From Marimonas arenosa (GTDB lineage: Bacteria; Pseudomonadota; Alphaproteobacteria; Rhodobacterales; Rhodobacteraceae): 64,000 nt of DNA. The position numbers and the translations under genes were made by a program. The stretch spans positions 1,157,103 through 1,221,102 of the forward strand of contig NZ_JANHAX010000001.1 of the NCBI RefSeq assembly GCF_030848945.1, in the 5' to 3' direction. Positions 55,003 to 64,000 of this stretch are shown one piece after another (position 1 is the stretch's first letter; each line of letters opens with the position of its first letter). Under the pieces are notes generated by a model that saw only the letters and a program-made list of their open reading frames with translations, ran no database searches and had not been told where the DNA came from.

Positions 55003-56337
55003 ATGACAGTGGGATCCGACGCCATTCCAGCACATGTCAGACCTATGACAGCGATCACGGGCAAGAACCGTGCCTTCCTGTTCCTGCAGGGACCGCACGG
55101 GCCGTTTTTCCATCGCTTGGGCAAGATGCTGCGACTGGCGGGAGCGGATGTCTGGCGCGTGGGGTTCAACGCCGGCGACCGCGCCTTCTGGTTCGACCGG
55201 GCAAGCTATATCCCTTATCGCGGCCCACAAGACGACTGGGCCGACACCTTCGGCGAACTGGTCCGGGACAAGTGCATCACCGACATCGTGCTTTATGGCG
55301 ACACCCGCCGCATCCATGCCGTCGCGGTGGAGCGGGCGCGCGAGATGGGCGTGCAGGTGCATGTCTTCGAGGAGGGCTATATCCGCCCCTACTGGGTGAC
55401 CTACGAGCGCGACGGCTCGAACGGTCATTCCCGACTGATGCAAATGCGCGTCGAGGACATGCGCGCTGTACTGGCGCAGTCCGCCTGGGATGCACCACTG
55501 CCGCCGGCGCGCTGGGGCGACATGCGACAGCATGTGTTCTATGGCGCGCTCTACCATTTCTTCGTGATGTTCCGGAACGGCAGCTATAGCCAGTTCCGCC
55601 CGCATCGCGACCTGCCGGTGGGCAAGGAATTCCGGCTTTATCTCAAGCGGTTGCTACTGATGCCGGCGCAAGCCACCGAACGCCGGCTGGCAACACTGCG
55701 CATCCGCTGGGATGGGTTTCCCTACCACCTGGCGCTGCTGCAACTCGAACATGACTCGAGCTTTCAGATGCATTCGCCGTTTTCAACCGTCACGGAATTC
55801 CTCGAGCTGGTGATCCGCGGCTTTGCCGAAGGTGCGCCGGGGCATCACCATCTGGTGTTCAAGGCCCACCCGCTGGAAGACGGTCGGGTGCCGCAGCGCC
55901 GGGTGATCCGGCGACTGGCCCGGGCGCACGGGGTCGAGAAACGGGTCCACTACGTGCGCGGCGGCAAGCTGGCGCAGTTGCTGGACGACGCGCGCAGCGC
56001 CGTCACGGTCAATTCCACCGCCGCCCAGCAGGTCCTGTGGCGGGGCATTCCGATCAAGGTGTTCGGCCGGGCCGTGTTCGACAAGCCGGAATTCGTGTCG
56101 ACCCAGTCGCTGCCCGAGTTCTTCGCACAGCCGGTGCGGCCGGACCGCCGCGCCTATCAGGATTACCGCCGTTACCTGTTGGAAACCAGCCAGGTGGCGG
56201 GCGGGTTTTACTCGGCGTGGGGCCGGCGACAGCTCCTGCGCCTGGTGGTCGACATGATGCTCAGCGCCGAGGATCCGTATGACGCGCTGGCTCTCGGCAC
56301 CGCGGCGCCGCGGCAACAGTTGCGTCTGGTGAACTGA
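55003..56337 (+). CDS. kpsS: KpsS-like capsule Kdo transferase
   Basis: This protein of about 444 residues has FLFLQGPHGPFFHRLGKMLR near the N-terminus, EEGYIRPYWVTYERDG near 125 and KAHPLEDGR near 290, characteristic of KpsS, a beta-Kdo glycosyltransferase that starts the lipid linker of group 2 capsules. The start is uncertain between 55003 and 55045. It heads a kpsS-kpsD-kpsC set. Confidence 0.88.
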   Translation: MTVGSDAIPAHVRPMTAITGKNRAFLFLQGPHGPFFHRLGKMLRLAGADVWRVGFNAGDRAFWFDRASYIPYRGPQDDWADTFGELVRDKCITDIVLYGDTRRIHAVAVERAREMGVQVHVFEEGYIRPYWVTYERDGSNGHSRLMQMRVEDMRAVLAQSAWDAPLPPARWGDMRQHVFYGALYHFFVMFRNGSYSQFRPHRDLPVGKEFRLYLKRLLLMPAQATERRLATLRIRWDGFPYHLALLQLEHDSSFQMHSPFSTVTEFLELVIRGFAEGAPGHHHLVFKAHPLEDGRVPQRRVIRRLARAHGVEKRVHYVRGGKLAQLLDDARSAVTVNSTAAQQVLWRGIPIKVFGRAVFDKPEFVSTQSLPEFFAQPVRPDRRAYQDYRRYLLETSQVAGGFYSAWGRRQLLRLVVDMMLSAEDPYDALALGTAAPRQQLRLVN

Positions 56338-56453
56338 CACCCACAAGACCTGGCGCTTTATTTTGCGAGCAAAATCGGTTAGCGTCACCTCAACTAAAGC
56401 GCGCAAAGCGTTGAGACCGAGGCAGAATAAGAACAGGTCGAGGAGACCGAGCA

Positions 56454-57608
56454 GTGGAACCCCAAAACACCCGTTGGGCGCGGATTGCCGCGCTCGTAGC
56501 CGCTTTGGCGGTCGTTTCGTCATGTGGCCTGCCTCGGGCGGGACCCACAAAGAAAGAGATCTTCGAGGGCTCGGTCCAGCGTCAAGGCGATGCCTTCATC
56601 GTCGCGGTCAATGACCGGGTGACCCGCGCCACCGCGGTGGTGCCCGCGCTGGGCTTCTCCGAAGAGTTCAAGCGCGCCAGCACGCTCGGGTCGGACACCA
56701 TACGGCCCGGCGACACGCTGGGCATCACGGTCTGGGAAAACGTCGACGATCCGCTGCTGGGCTCGTCGGGGCCGACCGGAGCCGGCGCGGCCGTGCTCGA
56801 GGAAATCCAGGTTGACGGCGCCGGCTTCATCTTCATTCCCTATGCCGGTCGCCTCCGCGCCGCGGGCAACACCCCGGAGGCGATCCGGCGGATCATCACC
56901 CGGAAACTCGAAGAGCAGACCCCCGACCCGCAGGTCGAGGTGCGCCGCATTGCTGGCGATGGCTCGACGGTGAGCCTGGTCGGCGCAATCGGCGCACAGG
57001 GCGTTTATCCGATCGAACGACCGACCCGCACGCTGACGACGATGCTGGCGCGGGCCGGCGGTATTTCGATCGAACCCGAGATCGCCCAGATCACGGTGAT
57101 CCGCGGCGACAAGCGCTCGAAGGTCTGGTTGCAGGACCTCTACCAGAATCCCCAGCTCGACATCGCGCTGCGCGGCGGTGACAGGATCCTGGTCGAAGAA
57201 GACACCCGCCGCTTCACCGCGCTGGGCGCCACCGGCGGCCAGACCCAGATCCAGTTCGACCGCCAGACATTGAGCGCGGTCGAGGCCCTGGCGCAGGTTG
57301 GCGGACTGGCACCGTCGCGGGCCGATCCCACCGGCGTGTTCGTATTCCGCAACGAGCCGGCGGAAATCGCCAACATCGTGCTCGGCCGCGACGACCTGAT
57401 CGGCGCGCAACGGCTGGTCTATGTGCTCGATCTCACCAAGCCCAACGGCATGTTCCTGGCCCGCGATTTTTCGATCCGCGACGGCGACACTATCTATGTC
57501 ACCGAGGCGCCATTCACCCAGTGGAACAAGACGATTTCGGCCATCACCGGCACGCTGGGCTCGGTCGGCACGGTCAGTTCGGGGCTCGACACGATTTCGG
57601 GCGGCTGA
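56454..57608 (+). CDS. Polysaccharide export lipoprotein (Wza/KpsD-like)
   Basis: This 384-residue protein has a signal peptide with lipobox VVSSCG (Cys24), a PES domain beginning RPGDTLGITVWENVDDP, and SLBB-like domains (VSLVGAIGAQGVYPIERPTR, near 180). It should form the outer-membrane export channel for capsule. The GTG start has GGAGACC upstream. It lies 116 bases after kpsS and 8 bases before kpsC. Confidence 0.9.
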   Translation: MEPQNTRWARIAALVAALAVVSSCGLPRAGPTKKEIFEGSVQRQGDAFIVAVNDRVTRATAVVPALGFSEEFKRASTLGSDTIRPGDTLGITVWENVDDPLLGSSGPTGAGAAVLEEIQVDGAGFIFIPYAGRLRAAGNTPEAIRRIITRKLEEQTPDPQVEVRRIAGDGSTVSLVGAIGAQGVYPIERPTRTLTTMLARAGGISIEPEIAQITVIRGDKRSKVWLQDLYQNPQLDIALRGGDRILVEEDTRRFTALGATGGQTQIQFDRQTLSAVEALAQVGGLAPSRADPTGVFVFRNEPAEIANIVLGRDDLIGAQRLVYVLDLTKPNGMFLARDFSIRDGDTIYVTEAPFTQWNKTISAITGTLGSVGTVSSGLDTISGG

Positions 57609-57616
57609 GCGGGGCC

Positions 57617-59623
57617 TTGCACGCGCATCACCAAGACAGGGCCGCCGGACCGTCCGAACGCCGGCGGCTCTGCTATTTCAACGCCGGGTTCCTGAAGCAG
57701 CGCCGGGTGCGCCGCATCCTGGCGCAGGCCGGTTTCGATCTGCGGATCGGCAAACCCGCGGCCGACGACCTGGTCGCCGTGTGGGGGCATTCGCCCTATG
57801 CCGCGCGCGGCGAGGCCGTGGCCGAGGCCACCGGGGCCGGGCTGGTCCGGATCGAGGACGCATTCCTGCGCTCGCTCTTTCCGGGGCGAGCCGGCGACCC
57901 TCCGCTGGGGTTGATGATCGACCACCGCGGCGGCGTGCATTTCGATGCCACCGAGCCGTCCGATCTGGAGCATTTGCTGGCCACCCACCCGCTTGATGAC
58001 ACCGCGCTGCTGAACCGCGCCCGCGGCGCTATCGCGCGGTTGAAAGAAGCCCATCTGACCAAGTACTTCGCGGTCGATCCGGAAGAACCTGTGCCCGATC
58101 CCGGCTATGTACTGGTGATCGACCAGACCCGCGGCGATGCCAGCGTGAAACACGGCCGGGCGGACGCGAATTCCTTCAAGGAAGCGTTGTATTGGGCGCA
58201 GGAGGACAATCCCGGCGCGCGTATCCTGATCAAGAGCCACCCCGAGACGGCCCAGGGGTTTCGGCAAGGATATTTCGGCGCCGGCGACGCACAGGGGCGG
58301 ATCGAGCTTTTTGATCGGTCGGTGTCGCCCTGGGCGCTGCTGGAGGGCGCCGTCGGGGTCTATACCGTCAGCTCGCAGATGGGATTCGAGGCGATCCTGG
58401 CGGGGCACCGGCCGGTGGTTTTCGGCCAGCCCTTCTATGCTGGCTGGGGGTTGACCGACGACCGCAATCCGCATCCCCTGCCGCGGCGCGGCCGCAACCT
58501 GACCCGGGCGCAGCTGTTCGCGGCAACAATGATCCTGGCGCCGGACTGGTATGACCCTTATCGCGATCAGCTTTGCACGCTGGAACAGGCGATCGACACG
58601 GCGCAGGCGCAGGCGCGGGCGTGGCGCGAGGACCATTTCGGCTGGGTCGGTGAAGAGATCCGGCTATGGAAACGCCGGTCCTTCCAGCTGTTTTTTGGCG
58701 GCCACAAGCGGATGGTATTCAAAAACGGGAGTGAGGACCGGCGGCGCATGGTCTGGGCCGCTAAGGCTGATCCCGGCCGCGACGCGGTTCGGGTCGAGGA
58801 CGGGTTCCTGCGCTCGCGCGGTCTCGGCGCCGAACTGGTGCCGCCGCTATCGCTGGTGCTCGATGATCTCGGTATCTACTACGATCCCGCCCGCGAGAGC
58901 CGACTGGAACGGTGGATTGCCGATCGGGCGACCCTACGTCCGGACCAGGAGCTCCGCGCCGAGCGGCTGATCCGGCAGATCCGAGAGCTGGGAGTAAGCA
59001 AGTACAATCTCGGAGGTGCCAGGCCCACGCTGCCGCAGGGCCTCCGTATCCTGGTGCCGGGACAGGTTGAAGACGATGCCTCGATCCTACGCGGCGCTGG
59101 CGAAGTACGGAGCAATCTTGCGCTGCTGCAGGCGGCACGCGAGGCGAACCCCGGCGCGGTGATCCTGTACAAGCCGCACCCGGACGTGGAGGCCGGGCTG
59201 CGTGCCGGTGCTGTCGAAGCGGGTGATTTAGCGGATCTGGTGCTGGAGCGGACCGATCCGGTAGCTCTACTGGCGCAGGTCGACGCGGTCTGGACCATGA
59301 CCTCGGGACTGGGTTTCGAGGCGCTGTTGCGCGGGGTGCAGGTGACTTGCCTTGGCGCGCCGTTCTACGCCGGCTGGGGCCTGACCAAGGATCTGGGCCC
59401 AATACCCGAGCGGCGGCAGGCACGCGTGGGACTCGATGGGTTGGTGCATGCGACGCTGATCGACTACCCACGTTATCTCGATCCCAAAACCGGGCTGCCC
59501 TGTCCGGTGGAGGTGGCGGTGGAGAGGCTGGCGACGGGTGAGATTCCGCATCCCGGGCCGGTCAACCGGACGCTGTCGAAATTGCAGGGGCTGCTCGCCG
59601 GGTTTACGCCGCTGCGGCGTTAA
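57617..59623 (+). CDS. kpsC: KpsC-like capsule Kdo transferase with two transferase modules
   Basis: This protein of about 668 residues contains two similar modules. Both have a VRIEDAFLRS or VRVEDGFLRS segment, a HP(E/D) region (KSHPETAQG, KPHPDVEAG) and a GQPFYAGWGLT or GAPFYAGWGLT ending, as in the two-module KpsC. It extends the Kdo linker begun by KpsS. No good ATG lies at the N-terminus; TTG 57617, 8 bases after the kpsD stop, with GCGGGG upstream, is my best guess. Confidence 0.88.
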   Translation: MHAHHQDRAAGPSERRRLCYFNAGFLKQRRVRRILAQAGFDLRIGKPAADDLVAVWGHSPYAARGEAVAEATGAGLVRIEDAFLRSLFPGRAGDPPLGLMIDHRGGVHFDATEPSDLEHLLATHPLDDTALLNRARGAIARLKEAHLTKYFAVDPEEPVPDPGYVLVIDQTRGDASVKHGRADANSFKEALYWAQEDNPGARILIKSHPETAQGFRQGYFGAGDAQGRIELFDRSVSPWALLEGAVGVYTVSSQMGFEAILAGHRPVVFGQPFYAGWGLTDDRNPHPLPRRGRNLTRAQLFAATMILAPDWYDPYRDQLCTLEQAIDTAQAQARAWREDHFGWVGEEIRLWKRRSFQLFFGGHKRMVFKNGSEDRRRMVWAAKADPGRDAVRVEDGFLRSRGLGAELVPPLSLVLDDLGIYYDPARESRLERWIADRATLRPDQELRAERLIRQIRELGVSKYNLGGARPTLPQGLRILVPGQVEDDASILRGAGEVRSNLALLQAAREANPGAVILYKPHPDVEAGLRAGAVEAGDLADLVLERTDPVALLAQVDAVWTMTSGLGFEALLRGVQVTCLGAPFYAGWGLTKDLGPIPERRQARVGLDGLVHATLIDYPRYLDPKTGLPCPVEVAVERLATGEIPHPGPVNRTLSKLQGLLAGFTPLRR

Positions 59624-59975
59624 GGCGTTGACGCTGACGAACCGACGAGTTGGCGTAGTTTCTGACATGCCGAAAGGGGTATGGTCCGAAACCGACCTTC
59701 GGTCGCACTGGCAGACCCGCCGGGCCAGCAGCGGCCGGCGGAGCGCCGCTTCGTCGTCTGCATCGGGCGGTTTTCTTCCATTCCCGAATGACCGCAAAGG
59801 TCCGCTGCGGCGTCACAAAGGCGGCAGACCGGCAGGACGGCGCATCTTCGGCCCGGTGCCCGGCGATCTGGTTCCCGGCCCGACGCGCACCGGGCTCAAG
59901 GCCCGCGTCAGGCTAAGGCGACGGTCCGGATATGTCCTTGTATCCGCCAGATGTGATCGGACGCTTGCCCGCTGC
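59624..59975. other. Intergenic region between kpsC and ribD, 352 bases
   Basis: The genes converge here. Short frames on both strands lack domain features. I see no tRNA or clear terminator; the sequence looks like degraded GC-rich spacer. Confidence 0.45.
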
Positions 59976-61094
59976 TCACGCATTTGAATGCGACCCGGTT
60001 GAGACCCGTCGCCAGCGGTGCAGGATGTCCGGGCCGAAGGGTCGGCTTTCCACCAGTTCGAACCGCGGCGCTTCGATCAGCCGCGCCAGCCCCAGCGCCC
60101 CGATCGCCGGCAGTCCTTCGGCGCCGATGACCATGCCGGCGGTGAAGCCCACCAGTTCATCGACCAAGTCCGCTGCGAGCAGCGACGCCGCCAGCCCGCC
60201 GCCACCTTCGCAGAAGACCCGCGTCAGCCCGGCGTCACCCAGGGCCTGCAGCACCGAACGGAGATCGAGTTGACCGCCGCGGAGCTCGCAGGCAACCAGC
60301 TGTGCGCCGATCCCCTGCCAGGCTTCGTGCAGGGCCGGGTCAACGTCCGGGCCATGGATCACCCAAAGCGGAATGTCGCGGGCCGAGCGCGCCAGGCGGC
60401 TCATCATCGGCAGGTCGAGCCGGCGCGAGACGACGATGCGCACCGGTTGGCGCTCCATACCCATCTCGCGCACGGTGAGAGAGGGATCGTCGGCGCGAGC
60501 GGTGCCGCCGCCTATCATCACCGCGTCGTGGCTGGCGCGCATCGCATGAACCGCACGGCGGGCGACGGGGCCAGTGATCCACTGGCTTTCGCCGGTCGCG
60601 GTGGCGATGCGGCCGTCGAAGCTTGCCGCCAGTTTCAGGGTCACCTTCGGGCGGCCCTGTTCGGTGCGCAGGAAGAAGCCGGCATGATCCGCGGCGGCCG
60701 CCTCGGCCAGCACGCCGGTGATCACCGCGACGCCAGCGGCGCGCAGCCTGTCGAACCCCTGTCCGGCCACCCGCGGGTCACTGTCGGCAAGTGGCGCGAC
60801 AACGCGCGCCACGCCGGCCGCGATCAGCGCCTCGGCGCAGGGCGGCGTCGCGCCGTGATGGGCGCAGGGTTCGAGCGAGACATAGGCTGTGGCGCCCTTC
60901 GCCGCCGCACCGGCCTGGGCCAGCGCCTGCGGTTCGGCATGCGGCCGGCCACCGGGCGCGGTCGTGGCGCGGCCGACGATGCGGCCATTCTTGACGATCA
61001 CGCAGCCCACCGAGGGGTTGGGCCAGGTCTGCCCAAGCCCGCGCCGCCCCAGCGACAGCGCCAGGGCCATGAAGCGTGTGTCAGACGTGCTCAC
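59976..61094 (-). CDS. ribD: Riboflavin biosynthesis deaminase/reductase RibD
   Basis: This 372-residue bifunctional enzyme has an N-terminal deaminase domain with zinc ligands ([10 protein letters not shown] and [11 protein letters not shown]) and a C-terminal NADPH reductase domain ([27 protein letters not shown]). It makes the pyrimidine precursor for lumazine. The start is GTG 61094, overlapping the nrdR stop (GTGA). Confidence 0.95.
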   Translation of the reverse strand: MSTSDTRFMALALSLGRRGLGQTWPNPSVGCVIVKNGRIVGRATTAPGGRPHAEPQALAQAGAAAKGATAYVSLEPCAHHGATPPCAEALIAAGVARVVAPLADSDPRVAGQGFDRLRAAGVAVITGVLAEAAAADHAGFFLRTEQGRPKVTLKLAASFDGRIATATGESQWITGPVARRAVHAMRASHDAVMIGGGTARADDPSLTVREMGMERQPVRIVVSRRLDLPMMSRLARSARDIPLWVIHGPDVDPALHEAWQGIGAQLVACELRGGQLDLRSVLQALGDAGLTRVFCEGGGGLAASLLAADLVDELVGFTAGMVIGAEGLPAIGALGLARLIEAPRFELVESRPFGPDILHRWRRVSTGSHSNA

Positions 61095-61558
61095 TCTTCG
61101 GCTTTGACGTCGGGCCGCAGTTCGGACACGAATTTATCGAAATCATCTGCCGCCTGGAAGTTCTTGTAAACGCTGGCGAAACGCACATAGGCGACGGTGT
61201 CGATCCGGGCCAGGGTTTCCATTACGATCTCACCGATGACCTTCGAGGGGATGTCGGTTTCGCCCATCGATTCAAGCCGCCGCACGATGCCGGAAATCAT
61301 CTGGTCCATGCGCTCGGGTTCAACCGGGCGTTTCTGCAGGGCAATGCGGATCGAGCGCTCCAGCTTGTCGCGGTCGAAGTCCTCGCGCCGGCCGTTCGAT
61401 TTGATCACGACCAGATCACGCAGTTGTACCCGTTCGTAGGTGGTAAAGCGCCCGCCGCAGGCCGGGCAGAACCGCCGCCGCCGGATCGAAACATGATCCT
61501 CGGCCGGCCGCGAGTCCTTCACTTGAGTGTCGATATTTCCGCAAAACGGGCAGCGCAT
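61091..61558 (-). CDS. nrdR: Transcriptional repressor NrdR
   Basis: This 155-residue protein has the N-terminal zinc ribbon [17 protein letters not shown] with [18 protein letters not shown], followed by an ATP-cone ([20 protein letters not shown]). It represses ribonucleotide reductase genes according to the dATP/ATP state. Coupling to ribD by overlap is usual in this group. Confidence 0.96.
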   Translation of the reverse strand: MRCPFCGNIDTQVKDSRPAEDHVSIRRRRFCPACGGRFTTYERVQLRDLVVIKSNGRREDFDRDKLERSIRIALQKRPVEPERMDQMISGIVRRLESMGETDIPSKVIGEIVMETLARIDTVAYVRFASVYKNFQAADDFDKFVSELRPDVKAEE

Positions 61559-61763
61559 TGCCGTTCCCCTCGTTCTTTTTCTGCCTCGGTTTGGGGTCTT
61601 CGCCCCAGTTATCCACAGGCACTATAGGGGAGCCTCTAGGGTTTGGGTAGAGGGCAAATGGACCCCCAAAATGAAGGCCAGCGGGAATGTTGCAGACATG
61701 TTCCCCCTGTTGCCGCGCGGCGCCTTGCGACAGGATCGAGACAACCGGTTTTCATGAAACGGG

Positions 61764-62177
61764 TCATGCGAGGAAATGCGCGGCAACGCTTCGGCGATGT
61801 GGCGCATTTCTATGTTCAAACAGATAAATCCCCTGCCATGTCCCCAGGACCGGGCGGCCCTGCGCCACCGGGATCGACAGCGACACCGGCATCATCGCCG
61901 CCTTGATATGGGCGGGCATGTCGTCGGGGCCCTCGTAGGTGTGGGTCAAGTAGGCCATCGACGGGTCGGTGGTCGGCGGCACCAGCCGGGCGAAAAAGTT
62001 GTGCAGGTCGGTCTGCACCTCGGGGTCGGCATTCTCCTGGATCAGCAGGCTGCACGAGGTGTGGCGCACGAACAGCGTGAGCACGCCGTCGCCCTGCCCC
62101 GAGGTCCAGCGGGTCACCTGCCGGGTAAACTCGTAAAGGCCCTGGCCGTGCGTCGGGATCTCGAACGTGGTCTGCAT
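61764..62177 (-). CDS. yjbQ: YjbQ family protein (UPF0047)
   Basis: This 137-residue protein has VRHTSCSLLIQENADPEVQT, THTYEGPDDMPAHIKAA and GTWQGIYLFEHR, the three conserved segments of YjbQ. Relatives have weak thiamine-phosphate synthase activity; the true role is unclear. The ribosome site is weak at ATG 62177. A secreted-protein gene lies just upstream on the same strand. Confidence 0.9.
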   Translation of the reverse strand: MQTTFEIPTHGQGLYEFTRQVTRWTSGQGDGVLTLFVRHTSCSLLIQENADPEVQTDLHNFFARLVPPTTDPSMAYLTHTYEGPDDMPAHIKAAMMPVSLSIPVAQGRPVLGTWQGIYLFEHRNAPHRRSVAAHFLA

Positions 62178-62216
62178 GGGACGCAGGATGCGCCAGGGAA
62201 CGCCCGGCGGCAAGGC

Positions 62217-62642
62217 TCAGCGCAGGAGACGGTGTTCGGTGATCAGGTCCCAGACATCGGCGCAGAAACTTTCGGCGTGACCGGTGGTCAGGTTGAATCC
62301 GCGGGTCCTGAGGCGCACCGAATAGTTGCCGTCGTCCCCCAGCCGCGGCCCGTTGACGAGGTCCGGCGCGGGGGTGGTGGTGAAGCTGACCCCTTTCCAG
62401 CCCGGGCGGGTCCGGCTGGGGCCGTAGGGTTCGAGGATGTAGATGCGCGGTCTGGCCCCCGGCCCCTGCGCCCGGGCATACTGCCCCGCCGCGCACCAGA
62501 TCTGCCGCGGCCCGTCGCCACCGCTCGCCACCACCTCGAACCCGCCGGGGACGGGATTGACGGTGAGACCGTTGATGGCGGTGAAGGCATGGGCGGTGGT
62601 GGAAAGAGCCACGGCAGTGGTAATGGCGAGGATCAGGCGCAT
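62217..62642 (-). CDS. Small secreted protein of unknown function
   Basis: This 141-residue protein has a signal peptide (MRLILAITTAVALSTTAHAF) and a compact mature domain with two cysteines (QIWCAAGQYARAQG and SFCADVWDL) that may form one disulfide. GGAGGGGG precedes the ATG. The family is common as a hypothetical in this group, but I do not know its function. Confidence 0.8.
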   Translation of the reverse strand: MRLILAITTAVALSTTAHAFTAINGLTVNPVPGGFEVVASGGDGPRQIWCAAGQYARAQGPGARPRIYILEPYGPSRTRPGWKGVSFTTTPAPDLVNGPRLGDDGNYSVRLRTRGFNLTTGHAESFCADVWDLITEHRLLR

Positions 62643-62728
62643 GGCCCCCTCCGTACTTATTGCGGGTGAAGTATCCCGCATTTTGGAGGATTGGGGCAAA
62701 TCACGATTGGGGGATGAAGGAGCATGAA

Positions 62729-62790
62729 GGGTGGGTGAAACGCACCATGGCGCGTGGTTAATGGGTGGTGGGTTAGCACCCACCCTACGA
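62729..62790. repeat. REP-like intergenic repeat
   Basis: It contains GGGTGGGTGAAACGCACCATGG and then the hairpin GGTGGGT-TAGC-ACCCACC followed by CTACGA. The last part matches the element at 49561-49588. The remaining gap 62643-62728 shows only the promoter side of the secreted-protein gene. Confidence 0.6.
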
Positions 62791-62793
62791 TTG

Positions 62794-63351
62794 CTACAGC
62801 TTCTCGAACATCTCCAAACAGATTGATCGAACCTCATGGCCCTCAAGGTTTTTCAGGGACGCCCACTTTTTGTCAAACTCGCGGGGAGCTAATGAGGTCT
62901 CAACTGCAGTCAGAAGCTGATCGAAGGAAACGAGTGCTCCTTGTTGCAGGCTGAGGTAGAGTAGACATACTCACAACCGTGGCGTTATCTCAGGCTTGGC
63001 GGCCATCAACGCATAGATGCAAAGCTGCAATTCCAACTCGTTCAAATCGTTCAGGTCAACGTTTGCGAGCGTGTTGTTCGGGTCTTGGTCGGCATGTTTC
63101 AGAAAGTTTGCCACTCGGTTCTGAAAGGACCGTATTTTCTTTTCGTCACCTACTACTCTCGTCAGAATACTTGAGTCCCATTTCTTGAGAACTCTGTTCG
63201 ACTCGTGCTTCGACAACCCATAAAGCACTCCTCGCGCCGCGCCAATGAGCGTATGAACTGGCTCAGGGCGAAATGCGCGCAACAACAAATACGCGGCCGC
63301 CTCCAGCTGGCTTTCGACTGCGCCAAGTTTGGTTACTTCCGTCGGCGGCAA
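62794..63351 (-). pseudogene. Hypothetical protein split by an in-frame TGA stop
   Basis: A TTG start at 63351 (GGGGCAGATC upstream) opens a frame of 126 codons. It ends at TGA (62971-62973), yet the same frame then stays open for 58 more codons to TAG at 62794. The downstream part (YLSLQQGALVSFDQLL, EFDKKWASLKNLEGHEV) reads like genuine protein. The N-terminal part (AVESQLEAAAYLLL, VHTLIGAARGVLY, ANFLKHADQDP) resembles a widespread hypothetical family of about this full length. It lies 10 bases after rpoD. Confidence 0.65.
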
Positions 63352-63361
63352 GATCTGCCCC

Positions 63362-64000
<639 letters not shown>

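Noticed and set aside
59604..59975. Several frames of 60-150 codons between kpsC and ribD
   Set aside because: All are Arg/Pro-rich frames typical of GC-rich spacer, without ribosome sites or domains.

Overview
The window looks like a chromosomal segment of an alphaproteobacterium of the Rhodobacterales (Rhodobacter/Roseobacter) type. It has high GC. The housekeeping neighbourhoods (ptsP-lysC, phaA-phaB, nrdR-ribD, ribE, ribB-ribH-nusB, capsule kps genes beside rib genes, rpoD) resemble those of that order, and intergenic hairpins of the GGTGGGC/CCCACCCTACG kind occur twice. This placement is an inference from gene content and style, with no database search.

Region 1 (1-12013, minus strand) is a nearly complete reverse dissimilatory sulfite reductase operon, dsrA-B-E-F-H-C-M-K-L-L-J-O-P, with dsrP cut by the left edge. 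It encodes siroheme sulfite reductase DsrAB, the sulfur relay DsrEFH and DsrC, the membrane complex DsrMKJOP and two tandem, diverged DsrL iron-sulfur flavoproteins. The catalytic cysteines of DsrE (Cys78), DsrH (Cys20) and the C-terminal pair of DsrC mark it as the oxidative, sulfur-oxidiser type. The two DsrL copies differ at the motif that usually reads NADPH versus NADH, and DsrJ lacks the extra cysteine expected near one haem.

Region 2 (12014-15085, plus strand) is a divergent, translationally coupled set: a TauD/TfdA-like Fe(II)/2-oxoglutarate oxygenase, two unknown small proteins and siroheme synthase CysG, which would supply the DsrAB cofactor. An AT-rich divergent promoter with a long dyad separates it from dsrA.

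Region 3 (15.5-23.5 kb) holds an iron alcohol dehydrogenase, a glutamine synthetase family enzyme, a thiamine-diphosphate enzyme and a tungstate ABC transporter (tupBCA) facing a helix-turn-helix regulator with a molybdate-binding-like domain.

Region 4 (23.8-30 kb) is accessory: a cytochrome P450 whose start codon lies in a pentanucleotide repeat, then a low-density, partly decayed block ending at tRNA-Ser(GCU). The block contains an RNase Z-like hydrolase, a helix-hairpin-helix protein and fused remnants of topoisomerase VI subunits B and A and of a TPM-domain protein. A degenerate copy of the tRNA 3' end lies at its other border.

Region 5 (30-50 kb) is mostly ordinary: ychF, trpA, Nudix, DUF1178, SDR, lysC, ptsP, EcsC, two GNATs, EAL phosphodiesterase, phaA, phaB, a LysR/EamA pair, a tRNA methyltransferase and ispB.

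Region 6 (49.6-64 kb) contains the riboflavin genes (nrdR-ribD, ribE, ribB with a degenerate C-terminal domain, ribH, nusB). Between them lie capsule genes kpsS-kpsD-kpsC, a NYN nuclease and a Tat-exported metallo-hydrolase. The window ends with a gene broken by an in-frame stop and the 3' part of rpoD.
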